From Gemmobacter aquatilis (GTDB taxonomy: Bacteria; Pseudomonadota; Alphaproteobacteria; Rhodobacterales; Rhodobacteraceae): a stretch of DNA of 64,000 nucleotides. The translations under genes and the position numbers were made by a program. This document shows positions 61,195-64,000 of the stretch, piece after piece (the stretch's first letter is position 1; every line of letters begins with the position of its first letter). Where the stretch lies: positions 1-64,000 of the forward strand of contig NZ_FOCE01000008.1 in NCBI RefSeq assembly GCF_900110025.1, given 5' to 3'. A model generated the notes under the pieces. That model did not search any database and was not told the origin of the DNA. It was given only the letters and a program-made list of their open reading frames with translations.

Positions 61195-62946
61195 TCATTT
61201 CGTCATCACATAGCTGCCGGGGGCATCTTCGATCACGCCCAGCTCGCCGGTGCCCGGCACGCGCGCGGGCACGCGCGCTTCGGGGGAATGGCTGTCGATC
61301 CAGTCGCTCCATTCCGGCCACCACGAGCCTTTGTGGGCAGTGGCGCCCTTCAGCCAGTCTTTCGCATCGGCGGGGTAATCGTCACGCGTCCAGTAGCCGT
61401 ATTTCGGGCGTTCCGATGGCGGGTTGATCACCCCCGCGATATGGCCCGAGCCGCCGAGGACGAATTTCACCGGCCCGCCGAGCAGGCTGGTGGTCGGGTA
61501 GATCGAGGTCCAGGGGGCGATGTGATCCTCTTTCGTGGCCAGCACGAAGAAGGGCACGTCGATCTTGGAAATGTCGATCGGGGTGCCGTCCATCGACAGG
61601 TGGCCGGGGATGCGCAAGCCGTTTTCGATATAGATCTTTTCCAGATACCACAGCAGCATGGCGGCGGGCAGGCGGGTGCTGTCGGCGTTCCAGAACAGCA
61701 GATCGAAGGCCGGGGGCTTGCGGCCCATCAGGTAGTTCATCACATGGAAGGACCACACGAGATCATTCTCGCGGATCATCGAGAACATGTCCTGCAGGTG
61801 GTGGTTTTCCAGATAGCCCTTTTCGGCCATATGCGCGCGCAGGGCCACCAGACGGTCGCGGTCGATGAACACGCCGACCTCGCCCACATCGGTGAAATCG
61901 ACCATGGTGGCCAGCGTGGTGGCGGTGACGATGCGCTTGTCGCCGCGCGCCGCAAGCCAGGCAAGCGTGGCGGTGGTGAGGATGCCGCCGATGCAGAAGC
62001 CCAGAATGTCAAAGCGGTCTTCGCCGGTGGCTTTCTGCATCGCCTCCAGCGCCGACAGCGGGCCGAGCTTCATGTAATCTTCGAACGACAGTTCGGCATG
62101 TTCCTGCGTGGGGTTGACCCAAGAGATCAGGAAGACGCTGTGCCCCTTTTCCAGCATGAAGCGCACGAGGCTGTTTTCGGGCTTCATGTCGAAGATATAG
62201 TATTTGTTGATCCATGGCGGCACGAACAGCAGCGGGCGCTTGTGCTGGGTGGGGGTGAGCGGCTCATACTGGATGAGCTGCATCAGGGTGTTCTGGTAGA
62301 TGACCTTGCCGGGGGTGATGGCCAGATCCTTGCCCACCACAAAGGCCTGCGGGTCATTGGTGGCGATGTCGAGCCGGCCGTGGCCACGCTCCAGATCCTC
62401 GACCAGATTGCGCATCCCGTCGAGCAGGCTGCGGCCTTCGGTTTCGACAAAGCGTTCGCGGGCGGCGGGGTTGAGGAACAGGAAATTGGTGGGGGCAAGC
62501 GCGCTGAGCAACTGGCGGGTGTAGAAGCGGACGCGCAGCGATTCCTTGGTCTGGCCGGGCAGCAGGGTCAGGAATTGTTCGGTGGCCTTTTCCAGCGCGA
62601 TATGGCTGTCGCGCAACCCGCGCGCCATGGGATCATTGCTCCACCGCCGGTCGCGGAAGCGTTTGTCGGCGGTTTCGGGTGCGGTGCCCGTCCAGGCGGC
62701 GTGCCAGGCCTGCGCCCAGTCGATCCACATGCGTTGCGAGCGGGCCAGCGTTTCATAGGGCTGTTCCAGAAACGCGGGCAGGGCCGCCGCATAGGCATCG
62801 GTGACCGAACGCAGATCGACGATCGAGAATTCTTCGCCTTTGGCCTTGGAGGCCGCGGTTTCCTGCGCGGATTGCAGCGCGGTTTGGGCGCGCAGCAGCA
62901 GTTCCATCATTTCTGACGTTTGTTTCGTGACAGTTTCAACATCCAT
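61195..62946 (-). CDS. phaC: Class I polyhydroxyalkanoate synthase
   Basis: Polymerises (R)-3-hydroxyacyl-CoA into PHA granules. The 583-residue protein has the alpha/beta-hydrolase core with the lipase-like box GFCIGG (nucleophile Cys 318), the general Asp in ATKEDHIAPW and the catalytic His in GGSGHIAGVINPP. An N-terminal domain of about 200 residues and the length fit class I (PhaC of Cupriavidus/Rhodobacter type). ATG at 62946. It lies 32 bp downstream of the MaoC hydratase on the same strand, which could supply its substrate; phaA, phaB, phaP and phaR are not in the window. Confidence 0.95.
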   Translation of the reverse strand: MDVETVTKQTSEMMELLLRAQTALQSAQETAASKAKGEEFSIVDLRSVTDAYAAALPAFLEQPYETLARSQRMWIDWAQAWHAAWTGTAPETADKRFRDRRWSNDPMARGLRDSHIALEKATEQFLTLLPGQTKESLRVRFYTRQLLSALAPTNFLFLNPAARERFVETEGRSLLDGMRNLVEDLERGHGRLDIATNDPQAFVVGKDLAITPGKVIYQNTLMQLIQYEPLTPTQHKRPLLFVPPWINKYYIFDMKPENSLVRFMLEKGHSVFLISWVNPTQEHAELSFEDYMKLGPLSALEAMQKATGEDRFDILGFCIGGILTTATLAWLAARGDKRIVTATTLATMVDFTDVGEVGVFIDRDRLVALRAHMAEKGYLENHHLQDMFSMIRENDLVWSFHVMNYLMGRKPPAFDLLFWNADSTRLPAAMLLWYLEKIYIENGLRIPGHLSMDGTPIDISKIDVPFFVLATKEDHIAPWTSIYPTTSLLGGPVKFVLGGSGHIAGVINPPSERPKYGYWTRDDYPADAKDWLKGATAHKGSWWPEWSDWIDSHSPEARVPARVPGTGELGVIEDAPGSYVMTK

Positions 62947-62978
62947 GTCCGCAGCCCTCCCAGATTGCGCCAGCTCCC

Positions 62979-63425
62979 TCAGACCGTCGCCTCGCGCCGG
63001 GCGCGCGACGTGGTCCTGACCGTGGCTTCTCCCTCTACCACGACCTTGTCACCCACAGAACAAATTGTCAGCAAAACTGCGCGACTACGTTCACGGGTGA
63101 GTTGTTTTACGGTCACGCGGGCGGTGACGGTATCGCCGGGGCGGACGGGGCCGACAAAGCGCATTTCCTGCGCGATATAGATGGTGCCGGGGCCGGGCAG
63201 CCGGTTGGCAATCGCCGCCGAAATGGTGGAGGCGGTGAGGAAGCCATGGGCGATGCGGCCACCGAACGGGGTGGTGCGGGCGAAATCTTCGTTGATATGG
63301 ATGGCGTTGTTATCGCCCGAGGCACCGGCGAACAGGATGATGTCGGCCTCGGTGATGGTTTTGGAGAAGCTGGCGGTCATGCCGACTTCGAGGTCTTCGA
63401 TGTCATAGCCGTTGAGTTCGTTCAT
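62979..63425 (-). CDS. phaJ: MaoC-family (R)-specific enoyl-CoA hydratase, PhaJ-like
   Basis: Hydrates trans-2-enoyl-CoA to (R)-3-hydroxyacyl-CoA, linking beta-oxidation to PHA synthesis. The 148-residue hot-dog protein has the catalytic hydratase-2 motif with D38 and H43 (FAGASGDNNAIHINEDFA) and GGRIAHGFLTAS. Its place directly upstream of phaC supports a PhaJ role, though other MaoC substrates are possible. The acyl-CoA dehydrogenase gene lies 67 bp further upstream on the same strand. Confidence 0.87.
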   Translation of the reverse strand: MNELNGYDIEDLEVGMTASFSKTITEADIILFAGASGDNNAIHINEDFARTTPFGGRIAHGFLTASTISAAIANRLPGPGTIYIAQEMRFVGPVRPGDTVTARVTVKQLTRERSRAVLLTICSVGDKVVVEGEATVRTTSRARREATV

Positions 63426-63492
63426 TCCGCTCTCCTTTGCGGGGCGGGCAGGGCCGGGGATCGGCCCTGCGCAGGCGTCAGGCGTTGGCCTG

Positions 63493-64000
63493 TCAGGCCA
63501 CGGCGCCCAGATCTTCGGGCGTCAGGGCCAGCACGGTTTCGGCGCCTTCGGTGGCCATCACGCGCAGCGCCTGGGCCTGCGGAAAGACCTGCGTGCGATA
63601 GAAGGCGGCCAGACGCATCTGGCGGCCGGGCAGGGTGCCTGCATCGCCCCGCGCCTGACGTGCGGCGGCGGCAAGGGCGGCATCGGCCATGGCCCAACCG
63701 CCGAGGCAGATGCCGAACAGCTCCAGCAGCGCCGAGGCGGCGGCGGCGGGCAGTTGGGCGTTTTGTCGGGCAGAGGCGAGCAGCCAGTCGCCCGCCGCCT
63801 CCAGCGTCTCAATCACCTGCGCCAGCATGGCGGCCAGGGCGGCGAAATCGGCGCCCGGTGCGGCGCACAGCCGGGTGCGGCTGGCGCGGATGTCTTCGAC
63901 CAGTTCGGCCAGTGCGGTGCCATTGTCGCGGATCACCTTGCGCCCCACGAGGTCCAGCGCCTGAATGCCGGTGGTGCCTTCGTAGATCGTGGTGATGCGG
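63493..64000 (-). CDS. Acyl-CoA dehydrogenase, C-terminal part (runs off the window)
   Basis: Only the last 168 residues are visible; the start lies beyond 64000. The piece begins RITTIYEGTTGIQALDLVGR, the hallmark FAD/substrate-side motif near the C-terminus of acyl-CoA dehydrogenases. About 140 further residues of a helical extension follow, as in the roughly 590-residue group with an extra C-terminal domain. It would oxidise acyl-CoA to the enoyl-CoA that the following PhaJ-like hydratase uses, consistent with a beta-oxidation to PHA route. Confidence 0.88.
   Translation of the reverse strand, partial: RITTIYEGTTGIQALDLVGRKVIRDNGTALAELVEDIRASRTRLCAAPGADFAALAAMLAQVIETLEAAGDWLLASARQNAQLPAAAASALLELFGICLGGWAMADAALAAAARQARGDAGTLPGRQMRLAAFYRTQVFPQAQALRVMATEGAETVLALTPEDLGAVA

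Overview
The window comes from a GC-rich alphaproteobacterium, most likely of the order Rhodobacterales (family Rhodobacteraceae). The evidence is gene content and order: an rrn tail of 5S rRNA followed by initiator tRNA; the leuS-lptE-holA block; a CenR-type regulator; rnhB next to the cell-cycle methyltransferase ccrM; a class I PHA synthase with a MaoC hydratase; RTX proteins; a Rhodobacter-type porin; and short intergenic repeats typical of this family by memory. Most of the DNA is ordinary chromosome with few gaps and many 4-bp start/stop overlaps. There is no CRISPR array, intact transposase or prophage.

Layout. 1-371 is the end of an rRNA operon (5S, tRNA-fMet, terminator). 372-1808 is decayed DNA with two broken genes: a frameshifted small ORF of mobile-element type and a truncated Asp/Glu racemase. 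1809-4184 is a large arylsulfatase with a perfect FNR-type box upstream. 4531-13751 is housekeeping: holA, lptE, leuS, a lipoprotein, a porin, yggS, an L,D-transpeptidase, ribA and cenR. 13752-26639 holds a duplicated terminator-like hairpin, an MFS exporter, xth, a GDSL hydrolase, a CnoX-like thioredoxin with a Lon-like protein and Trm112, a UbiH-like monooxygenase, an amidase, a dapC-like aminotransferase and ftsK. 26700-33188 holds a membrane-anchored NYN nuclease and, convergent to it, a six-gene minus-strand run: carbohydrate esterase, GT61 glycosyltransferase, hexapeptide acetyltransferase, AMP ligase, free-standing acyl carrier protein, PLP decarboxylase. 33557-40525 holds an AbrB-type membrane protein and an RND efflux operon (two adaptors, pump, TetR).

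40663-42024 contains tRNA-Arg(CCT), a LacI-family regulator and, between them, a candidate small RNA of about 100 nt. It has its own promoter, a LacI-type operator over the start site and an intrinsic terminator. 42044-49401 holds a Pro/Tyr-repeat exported protein, an RTX protein, a DEAD-box helicase with a repetitive basic tail, a crotonase/SDR pair and a DUF2125 protein. 49471-54430 holds a GAF-M24 peptidase fusion, pmbA, cysQ, a KpsC/KpsS-like protein and trxA. 54582-64000 holds a flavoprotein, a membrane-bound winged-helix protein, rnhB, ccrM (three GANTC sites in its leader), a second RTX protein, phaC, a phaJ-like hydratase and the end of an acyl-CoA dehydrogenase.

The most interesting loci are the six-gene run at 27282-33188, which resembles the ligase/ACP/decarboxylase core of exosortase-A loci but has no exosortase here; the LacI-controlled candidate sRNA at 40800-40936; the reverse-topology membrane winged-helix protein; the GANTC-loaded ccrM leader; and two families of short repeats, one of hairpins and one found just after stop codons. 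Coordinates come from reading the sequence. Family names come from recognised motifs, and no database search was run.
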